In this document: positions 23,600-36,090 of the stretch, piece after piece
Layout: each line of letters starts with the position of its first letter
How positions within the stretch are numbered: position 1 is the first letter of the stretch
Source of the DNA: Delphinapterus leucas
Lineage: Eukaryota > Chordata > Mammalia > Artiodactyla > Monodontidae
Direction: 5' to 3'
DNA length: 64,000 nucleotides
Assembly: GCF_002288925.2 (NCBI RefSeq)
Contig: NW_022098043.1
Span: forward strand, 9,807,489-9,871,488
The notes under the pieces: model-generated
The model's database searches: none
Told to the model about the DNA's origin: nothing
What the model saw: the letters and a program-made list of their open reading frames with translations, nothing else
Made by a program: the position numbers and the translations under genes

Positions 23600-23785
23600 A
23601 ACCCCTGGACATATGGAAAGAGTGGGAGTCAGGAGACCCAGGATTGAGGCCTGTCTTCTACTCTCCAGTTACGTGACTTGGATGAATCAATTCAACTTGT
23701 TGGGCCTCAATTTTCTCACCTGTAAATGGGCAGAATAGACTGCTATCCTACTATTTGAGGAGTTGCTCTGAAAATGACAATGGGG
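23600..23785 (+). repeat. MIR SINE fragment in intron 6
   Basis: 'agtgggagtcaggagaccca', 'ttacgtgacttggatgaatc', 'ttttctcacctgtaaatggg' follow MIR order, antisense to the gene. Confidence 0.7.
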
Positions 23786-23959
23786 GAGAGATATGAGATG
23801 GAAATGTGAAATGTGAAGTGGTGCGCGTCTGTTCAGGGGCATACAAAAAATCCTGATTATATAACTGCTCTCTTTACTCTCCTTAGCATTTTGCTGCAAG
23901 GAGAGCCTTGTGAAATCTCACGGAAAGCTCCTCTAGGCGCCCCACCACAGGAATTCTAG

Positions 23960-24245
23960 GTGTTCACTAAGACAACCACTCACCTGCTCATCCACCCACT
24001 TATTCATCCATCCACGCATACATGCGTCCATTCGTTAATCCAACCAAGCATTCATTCTATCCATCCATCCATCGCTCTATCATATTATTCATCCCTCCAT
24101 CCAAGCATTTGTTCTATCCATTCATCTATCATTCCATCATATTATTCGTCCCTCCACCATAACATCCATCCCTCCATTTTCCATCCATATACCTACCCAT
24201 AAACCTACTAATCCACTCACACCCATTCACTCATCTACTCGAACC
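23960..24245. repeat. degenerate (CATC)n/(ATTC)n tandem tract
   Basis: About 280 bp of CATCCATC, ATTCATCC and TCTATC words with many interruptions, in IGSF21 intron 6. It produces a meaningless serine/histidine-rich ORF on the plus strand. Confidence 0.9.
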
Positions 24246-24309
24246 ATCTAGTTCTTTATGCCTGGTCTGTGTCGATCACTATGCAGGGCAACGTTGGGGA
24301 TACAATAAT

Positions 24310-24425
24310 GAGTAACAACAGTAGCTTATATTTACTGAGTACTTACTCTGTCACTATGCTAAGCACTTCGTATGCACGCCTTGTTTAATCTTCACAACAA
24401 CCCAGAAAAGTATTAAGTAATTGAT
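24310..24425 (-). repeat. MIR SINE 3' part in intron 6
   Basis: 'atatttactgagtacttact', 'actatgctaagcacttcgta' and 'aatcttcacaacaacccaga' are the reversed MIR 3' end. Confidence 0.75.
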
Positions 24426-26060
24426 TATTAGGGAAGTGTTTATTAAGTCATATGTTACAGACTGTGCTGAGCCCTGTACCATGTGAACAAGGCAGGGAAA
24501 GACCCTGCCCACGTGCAACTTAAATTCTAGCGGAAGATCCAGGCAATAAGAAAGTGTATCATATACTTGCACGTGGAGATAAACGCAATGCCAGAAAGCA
24601 AAGCAAAGTAAGGAATTGATGGGGCCAGGAGGAGGAGGCTGAAATAGGGTGTTCAGGGAAGGAACCTCTGAGTAGAAGATTTGAGCAGAGATCTGATGAA
24701 GGAGGGATTGAGGATACCTGGGGTAGGATTAATCTAGGCGGAAAGGAAGGACAGTGCCAAGTCACAGAGGTGCGTCTGAGCTGGGCATATTCAAGGAAGA
24801 GTAAGGAGAACCCTGTGGCTGGAGCAGATGTAACAGAGACGAGTGTGAAAGATGAGCACCGTGGGAATGTAATTTTAGATGTGATGGCGGTCCAGAGGAT
24901 TATTTTGTTTTGTTCTGACTTTCATATATTTTTAAATTGTGAGGAAACTCACATAAGGGAAATGCACTGTTCTTAAGAACACAATTTGACAAATCTTCAT
25001 AAATGTGAACATCTGTGTCACCACTATCCCAGCCAAATCCGAGAACATTCCCATCCCTCCAAAGGTCCCCTGATGCCTCCTTCCAGTCAATTTCCACCCT
25101 CCATAGGTAAACACTGTTCCACTTTCTATCCTCAGGGGTGTGCTCCATGCTCTAGGAGTTCACATAAATGGAATCGTGCAGTTTGTACTCTTCTGCCTGG
25201 CTACTCTCACTCAGCACAACGTCTCTGAGCTTCGTCCATGTTGTTGGTGTATTAGGAGTTCATTCAACTGTGTTGGTGAGAAGTGGTTCATTATGTGAAT
25301 ATATCACAGCTTCGTTCATCCATTTTCCTAGTTACGGACATTTGGGTTTTTTACAGTTGTTTTTGTTGTTGTTATGCGTAAAGATGCTGTGGGCATTCAG
25401 GTCTTTGTGGACGTATGTTTTCATTTCTCTTGGGTAGATACTTAGGAGTGAAATTGCTGGGTCATAGAGTAGGGAGGGGTATTTTTATCTTTGTAAGAAA
25501 CTACTAGTTTTCCAAAGCAGTAGCACTGTTTTATACTCCCAGCCCTGTATGGGGGTTCTTATTGTTCTACGACCTTGCCAACATTTGGTGGTGTCGTCTT
25601 TCCCATGTTAGGCATTTTAGTGGTTGCGAAATGGTATCTCACTGAGGTTTGAGTCTTCATTTCCCCAAGGATGTATATCCTTTATATGCTGATTGGCCAC
25701 TTGTATATCCTCTCTTTAAAATCTGAGTTATCATTATTGATCTGCAGTAGTTCCTTATATATTTTGGATACAAATCCCTCATCATATATCTGTACTGAGA
25801 GTATTTTCTCTCAGTTTGTAGTTTGCTTTTCCATTTCGCCACATTTCACTTTCTTAAAGGCATCTTCTTAGGAGCAGGAGATTTGGATTTTGATTAAGTC
25901 CAATTCACCAATTTTCAAATTTGCATTTAGTACTTTTTGTGACTCTTTAAGAAATCCTTGCCTACCTCAGTGTCACAAAGATATATTCCTGTGTTTTCCC
26001 CTAGAAGTTTTATGATGCTGGGTTTTACACTGAGGTCTGTGATTCATCTCAGGTTAATTC

Positions 26061-26102
<42 letters not shown>

Positions 26103-26625
26103 TAGAGGTCAGGTTCATTTCCTCCTTAAGTGTATCCATAGTTCTGGGGCCATGTATTAAGAAGCATTCTCTTTTCCCATCGAACAGCCTAGGGACCTTT
26201 ATCAAAAATCAACTGACTATATGTGGGTCTATTTCTGGGCTCTTTTTTTGTTCTATCAATCTGTCTACCATTGGAGGGTTTTGGGTGGGTGTGTATGTGG
26301 ATTTATATTTTAGATCAATCAGAGTGGAGAACAGAAATGCACATAAGTGGAAGCAGAAAGGCCAGTTTTGGGGCTACTGTAATAATCCAGTGTGAACTGC
26401 TGGTGCTCAGATTGGGTGGTCGGAGAGGAAACCATGAGACAGGGTAGATGTGGGATATATTCTGAGGTTGAGCTGCCAGGGCTTAAGGATGGCTTGGCTG
26501 TTGGGTAGGAGAAAAGAGGGGGAAAGTGGGTGACTCCAAGGGTTCTGGCTTGATCAATGGAAAGAATGTAGTTGCTATCTACTGAGATGGGCTCTAGGAC
26601 CACCAGGCATCTGTCTTCTTAGGGG
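24426..26625 (-). mobile_element. L2 LINE split by an old L1M insertion
   Basis: 24426-24890 is a reversed L2 tail ('gaccctgcccacgtgcaact', 'agaagatttgagcagagatc'). L2-like text resumes at about 26335 ('ggctactgtaataatccagt', 'ggtgactccaagggttctgg'). The intervening 24890-26330 is L1M: 'catttgggttttttacagtt', 'gtatgttttcatttctcttg', 'ttgctgggtcatagagtagg', reversed. The order implies L1M landed in a pre-existing L2. Confidence 0.7.
26062..26101. repeat. (TG)20 microsatellite
   Basis: A pure 40-bp TG run inside the old L1M of intron 6. It reads CA on the transcript strand. Confidence 0.98.
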
Positions 26626-26924
26626 CAGTGACATCTGAGCTGGGAAGGGCATCCCTGGCAGCGGGAACAGAAGAAGCAAAGGGTCATCACAGGGAGGCAT
26701 GCCCCAACCCTTGTTGGCCTAACTTTTAAAGTCCTGACCAGATGACTGGATTCTGTGCTCCGGGGTCATCTCATGCAGCCCTCTGTCTCACCCCCATGGC
26801 CAGAGTACAGGGTGCCTTGACTGTGTGAAGGGCAAGCACTCACTCAGGACCCCTCTGGTTCACACCACTCTCCACCGGCTACACCCACTGGCTCCATGGG
26901 TCCTCACCACAGCCGCACCGGATG

Positions 26925-27245
26925 GGCAGTAGAGCTCAGCGGTTAGGAGCATGGGCCCTGGGGTCAGACCTGGCTGGGTGACCTGAGGAGAGTTGCTCTA
27001 AGCTTGGGTTCCCTTACTTATAAAATGGGGATAATGATGGCGTCTCTCCGCTGCCTGATAGGGTCACTGCAAGGAGATCTTGGAGAAAAGCATCTTGCAT
27101 AGAGCCTGGCTGCCAGCACATGCTCCAAACATTTATGAGGTTACTATTACTCCCCCACTCAACAGGTCAGAGAACAAGGCTCAGAGACCTAAGAGGCTTG
27201 AGACCTCACCAACTGACAGCAGCTGGGGTAAGACGGGATGCCAGC
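26925..27245. repeat. two MIR SINEs, opposite orientations, in intron 6
   Basis: Plus copy at about 26925-27115 ('gctcagcggttaggagcatg', 'aaaatggggataatgatggc'), then a reversed fragment at about 27115-27240 ('caacaggtcagagaacaagg'). Confidence 0.7.
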
Positions 27246-27960
27246 CTGGGGGTCTCTTCACTGACCCACCCGATTTGGCGCTGCTGTGTCCCCCGTGGGC
27301 ACACACATATCTGTCATGCCCACTGCCTGTGAGTGGGCCTTTCTCTTGCTCTGATGATGGAGGTTGGGGGTGCACACCAAGGTGGCTCTGGTCAAGGGAA
27401 CCATCTGGAATCTGGGACAGGGCAGGCAAGTGCTTTACTATGGCTTGGGATAGGGGGTGGGAAGGGGGTGGAACAAGCCAGTGGCAGCACCCCGTCCATC
27501 ACTGGGAGATGTGAACTGCAAGCTCACCTTTCCAGCTGCTCGGAAGTCCTTGTCTGGTCTCGTCTTTCTCATTCTCTGTGGGGGTGGGACAGGGAGCCCT
27601 CCCACGGGAAGTCGAGCCTGGGGCAAGAGAGGCTGGGGGCGGCTTTCATGGGCAAGGCATTCCGTTGAAGGGTCGAGGCTGCTCTGCCTCCCAGCCTGGA
27701 AGCAGACTGTATCTTGGGGACAGGGAGGTTCAAATGCAAGAAGGAACTCTGGGAAGGATGGAGGGTCCAGAGAAACTGGGGGCGGGAGTTCTGGCAAGGT
27801 GGGAAGGCTGAGAAAGGGATCTGGGCAGGCTCTGCGTGGGGATAATCCCAGCGCCTGGCACAGGGCCTGGCTGTAAGGGGTGCTTGTGAAGTTTCTATGG
27901 CATGATGAGCAAATGGTACTCAGGGGGCAGGCACCATGACAACAGATGCCCTGAGGCAGC
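27245..27960. other. unique GC-rich DNA in IGSF21 intron 6
   Basis: No repeat or exon recognised. Long chance frames occur on both strands (for example a minus frame of 174 codons at 27438-27962) but without Ig features or matching splice sites. Confidence 0.45.
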
Positions 27961-27964
27961 ACAG

Positions 27965-28560
27965 TGAGTGGAGGCTAAGGGCAAGACACTGGGGCCACGC
28001 TGCCTGCCTTTGAACCCTCCCCCACTTACCTTGGGCAACTTACTTAACCTCCCTGCGCCTCAGTTGCCTTGTCTGTGATATGGGATACTAATAACGCTGA
28101 CCTCATTGAGTGACCATGAGGATTACCAGTTGGGTAACTGGGTTACTAATTGTGTTCATATGAGAAAAGCAATGGTCCATGGTATATAGTAGGTGTTCAG
28201 TAAATGTTAGCCCTTATTATTATTTTCTGTGTGGGCAAGTGGCCTGTGGGAATCAAAGGGCCATTTTAATCAGACTTCAGACAACTAACCCCATAGCCAG
28301 CAAGGGTGCCCAGTCCTGGGGCTGGTAAGTTCAGTGGTTGGCATAGGGGAATTGGAGAAGGCACCAACAGACCTGGCTGGAAATCCCAGCTCTGCTACTT
28401 ATAAGTTGGCAACTCAGAGAAAGGGACCCCACCAAATTGAGCCTCAGTTTTGCTCACCTGTAAAATGGGACTGCATGGTAAACTGATTGTGAGGAGTGAA
28501 TGAGAGAATCCTTGCATATGTTCCTGGCACAGAGTACGTGTTATATGTACATGAAATCCT
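27965..28560 (+). repeat. two MIR SINEs in intron 6
   Basis: About 27965-28235 is near full length ('cttgggcaacttacttaacc', 'agtaggtgttcagtaaatgt'); about 28340-28560 contains 'cagctctgctacttataagt' and 'gtaaaatgggactgcatggt'. Confidence 0.8.
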
Positions 28561-29204
28561 TTTCTTGGTGTTTGGTGCAGAGTTGGTGCTGGGTCTTCTG
28601 GTGGACTCGCTAAAAACAGAGACGGCCTTTGGACCCCCAGGCACAGGCTGGGGTCTCAACCCTCGTCAGTCATTGCTATCTGTCCTCAGTCATGAGGGGC
28701 CTCGGTTAGGGGCTGTAGATGTTTCCATGCAGCTCTTCACCACTGCAGGAGATGCAGGGGACAAGCTCTGGCATCCTGGGCTGTGGTTTCAGCTGCTGGG
28801 TACCGAAAACCAAGGTCCAGAGGGTTGTGGGCAAAGAGGGCCAGTACTGGGTCAGTGTGCCCAGCTCCCTGCCCCACCCCACCCCAGTCAATACAAATCC
28901 TGGCTCTGAGAGCCTCATATTTCTAGTAGAGAAGGTTCCACATGTCCCGTCTCCCTGCCTTTACTCAGCTGGGAGGAGATGTACAAGGGGAAACAAGGAT
29001 CTGCTCTGGGGACATACAGAGTTGGTGCTCTGTGGGAAGAGGAAGCAGGCCCCAGATGGGGATTGGATTCTCAGGCTGAGCTATCCCTGGGTATCCAGTT
29101 TCCTGGTTGCGCCCACGTTCCACATCCCTGCAGATGACAGGGTTTCCATTGTACTTAAAAGTGTAAGCGAGAGCAGTATCCTCCCGCATCCTATACGTTC
29201 CCTA

Positions 29205-29640
29205 CCCCAAGCTGGCAAAACTACCTTCAGTATTCCTGACCCTAATCCGACAAGCTTCCGACCTGCCACACTCATGATCTTTACCTAGTAACTGTCCCTG
29301 CACTCATGGGTCTCTTATTTCAATCGAGAAAACCCCTTTGTCACCTCCTATGTTCCCATCCTTCCCTGGACGTTTCCTGACCTGACTCAGCAACTCTCCC
29401 TTATGAGTTCCAACTCCTGTGTCTTCTTCACTCACCCAGCAAACTTCCCTGGGAGTGTCCTGTTCCATCTTCAATCTTGAAAACCTCCCATGTTTCTAAC
29501 ACTGATCTAGCAAAACTTCCGTGACTTCCATATCTTTGATCCTGCTGGACCAAACTCCCCAGACCTCCCTGTAATTTCCTATGTCCTCCAACACAGCTCA
29601 GCAAACCTCCCAAATAGCCTGACTCTGACCTCCGTGCCTA
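29205..29640. repeat. degenerate tandem repeat, about 10 units of about 40 bp, beside exon 6
   Basis: A recurring core close to 'ctcagcaaacttccc' starts at 29211, 29247, 29285, 29325, 29386, 29435, 29475, 29507, 29547 and 29597 (spacing 32-61 bp, mean about 43). Between cores there are recurrent 'cctgac' and 'cctatgttc' words. The nearest core is about 150 bp from the 3' edge of exon 6, inside intron 6. An old minisatellite by appearance. Confidence 0.6.
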
Positions 29641-30333
<693 letters not shown>

Positions 30334-30429
30334 TCAGGAGCCTCCTCCTCCTAGTAGCCTTCTAGATGGACCGCTCTCTCCCTCCAGCACCCCAAGCGCT
30401 CTGAGTCAGCTCGGTTCAATGGGGACGCG

Positions 30430-30545
30430 CAGGCTCTGGTGGCAGAGGCTGAGCCGGTGAGCCTCTTTGAGCCTCAGTTTCCTTACTGAGGACACCTACT
30501 TCATGAGGCTGGTGGACGCTTAGAAACAGTGCGTGGAAAAAGCAC
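30430..30545 (+). repeat. MIR SINE fragment in IGSF21 intron 5
   Basis: 'gagcctctttgagcctcagt', 'ttccttactgaggacaccta' and 'cttcatgaggctggtgg' match the MIR core, antisense to the gene. Confidence 0.65.
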
Positions 30546-31104
30546 CCTGGACACGGCCCTGGCAGCCCCCCTGGGCTCCAAGGGTGTGGTCCGTGCCCAC
30601 CTGGGGAGAGCAGGTGGGTGAGAGCGAAGGTGGAAGAGCGCCAGAGATTAAGTGAGATGTCAGAAGGAGAAGGAAAGGATCTGTGTGTGTGTGCGCACAT
30701 CCTAGAGGTTTTGGAGAGGAAGACAGGAAACAGGTGTGCGTGTGGGAAGGCGCTAGGTGCGGAATGAGGCAATAGGCCGCATATTCTCACTTCCTCCGCC
30801 AACAGAGAATTGGAGTTTTGAGAGGCGGCATTTCATTTAACTTGCTGTCTTTTTATTTTGGTACATATGCCAGGGGCCTGTGGGGATTGGGTGTATTTTT
30901 TTTTAAATAAATCGATGGGAGACAGGGTGAGAGGAGGACAGGAAGCAGCTCTGGGGACGCTGGTGCCAGTGGGGAAAGGGAGCCGGAGGACGCGGGGGAG
31001 GACCAGGTTGGGGGGGCGAATGAAACGTGGGGTGCGCAGAGTCTGTCAGAGTTTACAGCTCCAACGAAGAATCTCTTATGCACATAATAGCCTGCTTTGG
31101 GGTT

Positions 31105-31132
31105 TTTCTTTCTTTCTTTCTTTTTTTTTGAA
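31105..31132. repeat. (CTTT)n / poly-T tract
   Basis: Short tetranucleotide run passing into T9, intron 5. Purine-rich (AAAG) on the transcript. Confidence 0.9.
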
Positions 31133-31238
31133 AAGTGCTTCAAAAGCAGGTTTGTAATTTATGTCAAAGAATTCTTTCAAGTTTTGATATCCCAGGCAAA
31201 CGTAAGGTGCCTGGAATGTGGGGAGATGAGGACCTTTC

Positions 31239-31241
<3 letters not shown>

Positions 31242-31285
<44 letters not shown>
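31242..31285. repeat. (TA)22 microsatellite
   Basis: Pure 44-bp TA run in intron 5, followed by a second short ATATAT block. Palindromic, so able to form hairpins or cruciforms. Confidence 0.98.
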
Positions 31286-31286
<1 letters not shown>

Positions 31287-31299
31287 CATATATATATTT

Positions 31300-32210
31300 G
31301 AATATTGTACTGCTGTGTCTTAAATGGCAGGAGATGGCCAGCTCGGGGAGGAGGGGGTCTTCCTGCAGCCCCAGGGCGGTGAGGAGACTTTCTCTGTGCC
31401 CTGCAGAAAAGGAGTTTTTCTTTGGGGAAAAAGACGAGCTTGTCTCATTTTCGAGAGGGCAGACGTCTTTATGGGCTCCAAAGGGAAATCTTGGGACCAC
31501 GCTCTTCTCTCGCCAGTTGCTGGCTCTGAAGCTGCTTTTTCGTCTGTGTCCTCAGGACTGTAAGGTGCAGGTGGAGGGAGATGGGCCTCATCAAAGGCTC
31601 ATCTCTGCACCCCCGCCTACTGCCCCCTGTGCCTCTGAGCACCTGCTTACTGCCCTGTCTTGGTTCTCTCCACTCCTGTCCTGTCCTGGACAGCTGGTCC
31701 TGGGGTGGGGCTGGCCCGGTCCCAAGGTCACCCCACTGGACCCTGCCTGTGAGACAGTCAAGGGTCTGGAAGGAGGAGAGCCCCTGCCTCCCCACCTTGA
31801 ACTCTAATCCCCCTCTCCAAGGCTCCAGCCCCACCCCTAGTGATGTGTGAAACTCACAAGGTCAAGACTCAAAGTATCATATAAGGTCAAAATTGGCCTT
31901 GGGAGCACGTAGCCCATAGGTTCTCAGTATGGTTCAGGGAACTCTCAGGGTTCCACAGAGGTGCCTCAGGGACCCATTAGGGCAACTTGCCCTTCCTTCA
32001 CTTTTAAATGTTTTCAACATGGGGCTTCCGTGTATTTGAATCAGACCAAACAGGTCCTGCTGCTTCTAAAAATGCTGGAAAACTATAATGTTGCCCACAC
32101 CCTAAACCTCCTCAAAGAACCTGAGAAGCAGAGGGCAGGTCTCCTTGCTCAGGGTCATTTGGTGCATGTGACGTTAGGGGCTAGAACACAGGCCCCCACA
32201 TGCTCTCCCA
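31300..32210. other. unique intron 5 DNA
   Basis: No repeat or exon recognised. Overlapping chance ORFs lie on both strands at 31324-31850. Confidence 0.45.
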
Positions 32211-32212
32211 TC

Positions 32213-32294
32213 CTAGCCCCTCCCCCCAACCCCCCCACCCCCCTACCCCCCCCCCCACCCCCCCCACCACCCCCACCACCCCCTCCCCGCCCCT
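32213..32294. repeat. C-rich homopolymer tract (G-rich in IGSF21 transcript)
   Basis: About 80 bp of C runs of 4-11 broken by single A, T or G. On the sense strand of IGSF21 these are tandem G runs, giving many possible G-quadruplexes, about 590 nt inside intron 5 from the exon 5 donor. Confidence 0.95.
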
Positions 32295-32752
32295 TAGAGC
32301 GGCCATGACAGTAACTCGTGAGCTGCACTGACAGGCCTCAAAGCGCTTAGGGCGGGGCTAATAAGGAGTTGGCCCAAACAAGGATTTCCCCCTCCTCCCC
32401 GCTTCCCATCTCCCCCTTTTCCTCCCTCCTTCCTACCGTCCCCAGTGGACTTGGAGCTGGAGGACATGACCTTGAGTCCCAGTTCTGTCAAGAACACAGT
32501 GGCTGACTCTCTCTACATCCCTTGCGTTCTCCGGGCCTCATCTGTCTCCATCCTGTTCAATAACTGGGGTAGGGGTGTGCTTGAGGCTGGGATCCCCTGA
32601 AGACCACCCTCACTGTGCAGTTCAAGGATTTCAGGGTCCAGGAGAAGCGGGGGTTCTCAGCACCAGGGTGCTGGGAGCAAGAGAGGCATATGGACGCCTG
32701 GGTAGGTCAGATGAGTGGACAGGGTCAAACCAAGGCAGACGGGGCAGAGTTA

Positions 32753-33001
<249 letters not shown>

Positions 33002-33044
33002 TCAAAAGAGAAGCACAGGAAGACCAACGCTTAACTGGAAGGTT

Positions 33045-33430
33045 CGGGAAGAGTTCACTGATTACCTAGGATGGGCCAGGTCCCACACTGGGCATTGGGG
33101 TGGGGGACAAATATTGCACAATTCCAGGGGGTGCCACTGGCAGCAACGACAGTAAGAAGGATGTCCCTACTGGGCATACAGAGAAGGCCCTGCCTCACGG
33201 GGCTTACAGCCTGGTGGGGAAGACAACCATGAATCAAGTGATCACACGGTCAACTGTGCTAAGGGCATCAGATACCAGGAGGTATAACAGGATGTAAAGG
33301 GACCCGCTCAAGCCTGAGGAAGCGACCCCGTGCTGTGCCTGAGGACGCAAGAGTAGGCAGGGGACAAGTGTGGCAGGTGGAGGGAACAGCATGTGCAAAG
33401 GCCTCATGACAGTTGGCTCAGGGCAGGGGG
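33045..33430 (-). repeat. L2 LINE 3' end in intron 4
   Basis: 'cactgggcattggggtgggg', 'ggggcttacagcctggtggg', 'gcaggtggagggaacagcat' and 'gtgcaaaggcctcatgacag' are the reversed L2 3' UTR. Confidence 0.75.
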
Positions 33431-34089
33431 GATGGAAGGCAGGCTGTGTGGTGGGAGGGCAAGGAGGGGGGACGTGGTGCCTGCTGGGGCTGGGGAGATG
33501 TGCAGGGCACTGCTGGTGGGTCACCGCTTGCAGTGATGTGCTGTGGCTGGTTCCTACCAGCTCCTGAGAGCCGATTGTGACATTGCTGGGAATTTTGTGA
33601 ACCAGTTCTTAAACTGCTGCTAGATCGAAACAGGCCACGGTGGGCATCTTTACGCCATGGAAATCAGCCACCACTGCAAATCAGGGCTTTCTTGTTTGTT
33701 TCCTTCCCCCGTCCCCACCCCAGGCCCCCAGAGAGCAGGTTTGCCAGCCCACCGCTGGCTGTGAGTTTTTCTTCTTTGTCCTGAGAGCAGGAGGAAGAAG
33801 GCTTCAAGCAACAGCAGAGATATGATCTGAGCTGCATTTTGAAGAGACTGGAAACACAGAGTGCCGTTTAAGCCAGCGAGATGGGTCGCTTAGACCATGG
33901 TGAGGGCAGAGCGGGAGAAGCAGATGACTTTGAGAGATATTTAGAGCCAAGAGTCTTCCCTCTTTCTTTTTATTTTCCCCCCAAAGTTGGCTTATTTTGA
34001 TTGGTCCCGCTTCCCACCAGCTTCCCTTTCTGCTCTCCTCACCGCCCACTACTGGCTGGTTTGCCAAAGCAGGTGTTCCCAGGCACCGT

Positions 34090-34325
34090 GGGTTATTGAG
34101 AGGTCAAATGTGGAGCCATCGGGCACTCCTGGGTCCAAGTCCCAGGGAAGTCACCACCACCTCCATGTCCTTGGGCAAGTTACCAAAACTGTGAACCTCA
34201 GTTTCCCGATTTGCTAAGTGGGATTAATCCTTGGCAGACACATTTGAAGGATGAACCAGCTAATCGATATGAAAGGGCTTAGCGCGTGCTAGGAATTCAC
34301 TAGTCTTATGATTCTTGAGATTATT
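34090..34325 (+). repeat. MIR SINE in intron 4
   Basis: 'tccttgggcaagttaccaaa', 'cctcagtttcccgatttgct' and 'cttagcgcgtgctaggaatt' cover the middle and 3' of MIR. The preceding 33430-34090 is unique. Confidence 0.75.
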
Positions 34326-34504
34326 TCCGCAACTTCCTTGTCATCAGCAGGACAGGAGCCAGAACCTTACAACTTTGCTTAGGAAAGGCTGTCAGTTCTG
34401 GCTTCTTGTAGCCTTAGGTCAAGTGCAGTGGGGGACACAGAGAAAATGAAGAGGGGTGGGCCTTTCCTTCCTGCAAGGGGTTTTCACTCCAGTTAAGTTT
34501 AATT

Positions 34505-34665
34505 AAATCCGACCAACGTTTCCTGACACCTACTAGGTGCGGGCATGGTGCCAGGTGCTCACCACAGGCGCCCAGGGATGAAACGGATACAGCGCATCGA
34601 GAAGCTCACAGTCTGGCGGGGGCGACAGACGCCTGGCAACTCTATTTTAAGGTCTAGTGAAACGA
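34505..34665 (-). repeat. L2 LINE fragment in intron 4
   Basis: 'cctgacacctactaggtgcg', 'gcatggtgccaggtgctcac' and 'agaagctcacagtctggcgg' are a reversed L2 tail. Confidence 0.65.
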
Positions 34666-34919
34666 AGCCAGGTATGAACCATTCATTCACTCAGGCAGCC
34701 GCCATGTGCTGTCGCAAGGGAAGAGGAACGAATGGGAAACAATGGGAGAACAATAGATGGAGAACTGTAATTAAGTGTGAGGTGGTAGGAAACAGATGGG
34801 AAGTGGGGTAAGGAATTCCTAGAGGGGAAAAACACACCAGAACACTTCAATTATCCACAAGTCACAGTCTGCAATCTAAGTTTTCTAGAACTCACTGAAA
34901 GCCTGGATCCCACGGCAAG

Positions 34920-35135
34920 AACCAACAGTGACCAACAGTTAGGAGCCAGGAGCTGTTCTAAGCCCTTAACGTGGGTTAATTCATTTAATCCTCACCACGT
35001 GTCTACATGGGTTTATTTATTCCCATTTTACAGACGGGGAAACTTAAGAGGTGAAGTGGCTTTCTGGGGTTCACAGAGTTTGGATTTGAACCCCAGCACC
35101 CTGGCTTCAGGGCTCAAACACTGACCCTAAGCTGG
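34920..35135 (-). repeat. MIR SINE, near full length, in intron 4
   Basis: 'agctgttctaagcccttaac', 'attcccattttacagacggg', 'gatttgaaccccagcaccct' in reverse MIR order. Confidence 0.85.
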
Positions 35136-35424
35136 AACACTGACATATCTTTGGAAAGAAGAAAGAAGTTCGTCCCTATCGGCACCTTTAGCCCTAAGTG
35201 CACATTTTAGCTGCTGGGGATGCTCATTTACCTGACACATCTCAACTCTCATGGATACCTTTAATCCAGATCCTTGGAGGAACTCTTCCCGTGGGTGGCT
35301 CTACTTAACTCGGCTGCCCCAAAGATCAAGGGACCATGCCAATTAGAGCTTAGAATAATTCTCTGTCACTGCTCATGGTGGCTTATGGGTAGGGATAAGT
35401 ATACCCTCCAAGAATCCTAGGCAG

Positions 35425-35652
35425 CGGTCCCCAACCATTTTGGCAGTAGGGACCAGTTTTGTGGAAGCCAATTTTTCCTCGGACGGGGTGGGGGGATGGT
35501 TCAAGCGGTAATGCGAGCGATGGGGAGAAGCTGTAAATACAGATGAAGCTTCGCTCCCTTGCCCACCGCTCACCTCCTGCTGTGCGGCCCAGGTCTTAAC
35601 AGGCAGCGGACCAGTACCAGTCCACAGCCTGGGGGTTGGGGACCCTTGTACT
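35425..35652 (-). mobile_element. hAT-Charlie MITE (MER1-like) with internal deletion
   Basis: Begins cagcggtccccaacc and ends ggttggggacccttg, a pair of hAT-type inverted ends. The inside matches the reversed MER1-like consensus ('gggaccagttttgtggaagc', 'gcggtaatgcgagcgatggg', 'cagcggaccagtaccagtcc'), shorter than the full element. Flanks atcctagg and tactagag are only loosely alike, so any 8-bp target duplication has decayed. Confidence 0.65.
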
Positions 35653-35744
35653 AGAGGCTCAGGGCTAGTCAGGGGGCACCTTTAAAATCCCTCATTCCTT
35701 CTTTCTTACTTTCATTGAGCAAACAGGAATTAGACACCTAGAAC

Positions 35745-36090
35745 CTTCCTTATAGGATTGCTTTGAGGAATAAATGAGATGACGCTTACAGGATGCCTAG
35801 CACATAGCCTGCAATACAGTTTAGCAATTTTAATTAGTATTATTTGTCTCACTATTATAAAAGAGATAGGACAATGGTTAAGAGTATGGGCTCTAAATCA
35901 CACTACCCAGGGTTTAAAGACCAAGCGGTACCATTTACCAGCTATGTGACCTTGGGCAAGTTATTTAGCCACTCTGTACCTCAGTTTCCTTATCTGCAAA
36001 GTGGAATTATAGAGTACCTGTGAGGATTCAATAAAGAAGTACCTGAAAGTGTTTTGAAAGTGCATGTCAGATGCATTTATCAGCAGAATT
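35745..36090 (+). repeat. MIR SINE fragments in intron 4
   Basis: A MIR 3' half at about 35745-35850 ('aaatgagatgacgcttacag') followed by a fuller copy at 35865-36090 ('tatgtgaccttgggcaagtt', 'ctcagtttccttatctgcaa'). Confidence 0.8.

Noticed and set aside
23960..24245. CRISPR-like regular repeats
   Set aside because: Irregular tetranucleotide slippage in a mammalian intron; no constant repeat with unique spacers.
31097..31807. 236-codon plus-strand open frame
   Set aside because: It runs through a CTTT tract and the (TA)22 repeat, giving poly-Ile/Tyr; antisense to an IGSF21 intron. A composition artefact.
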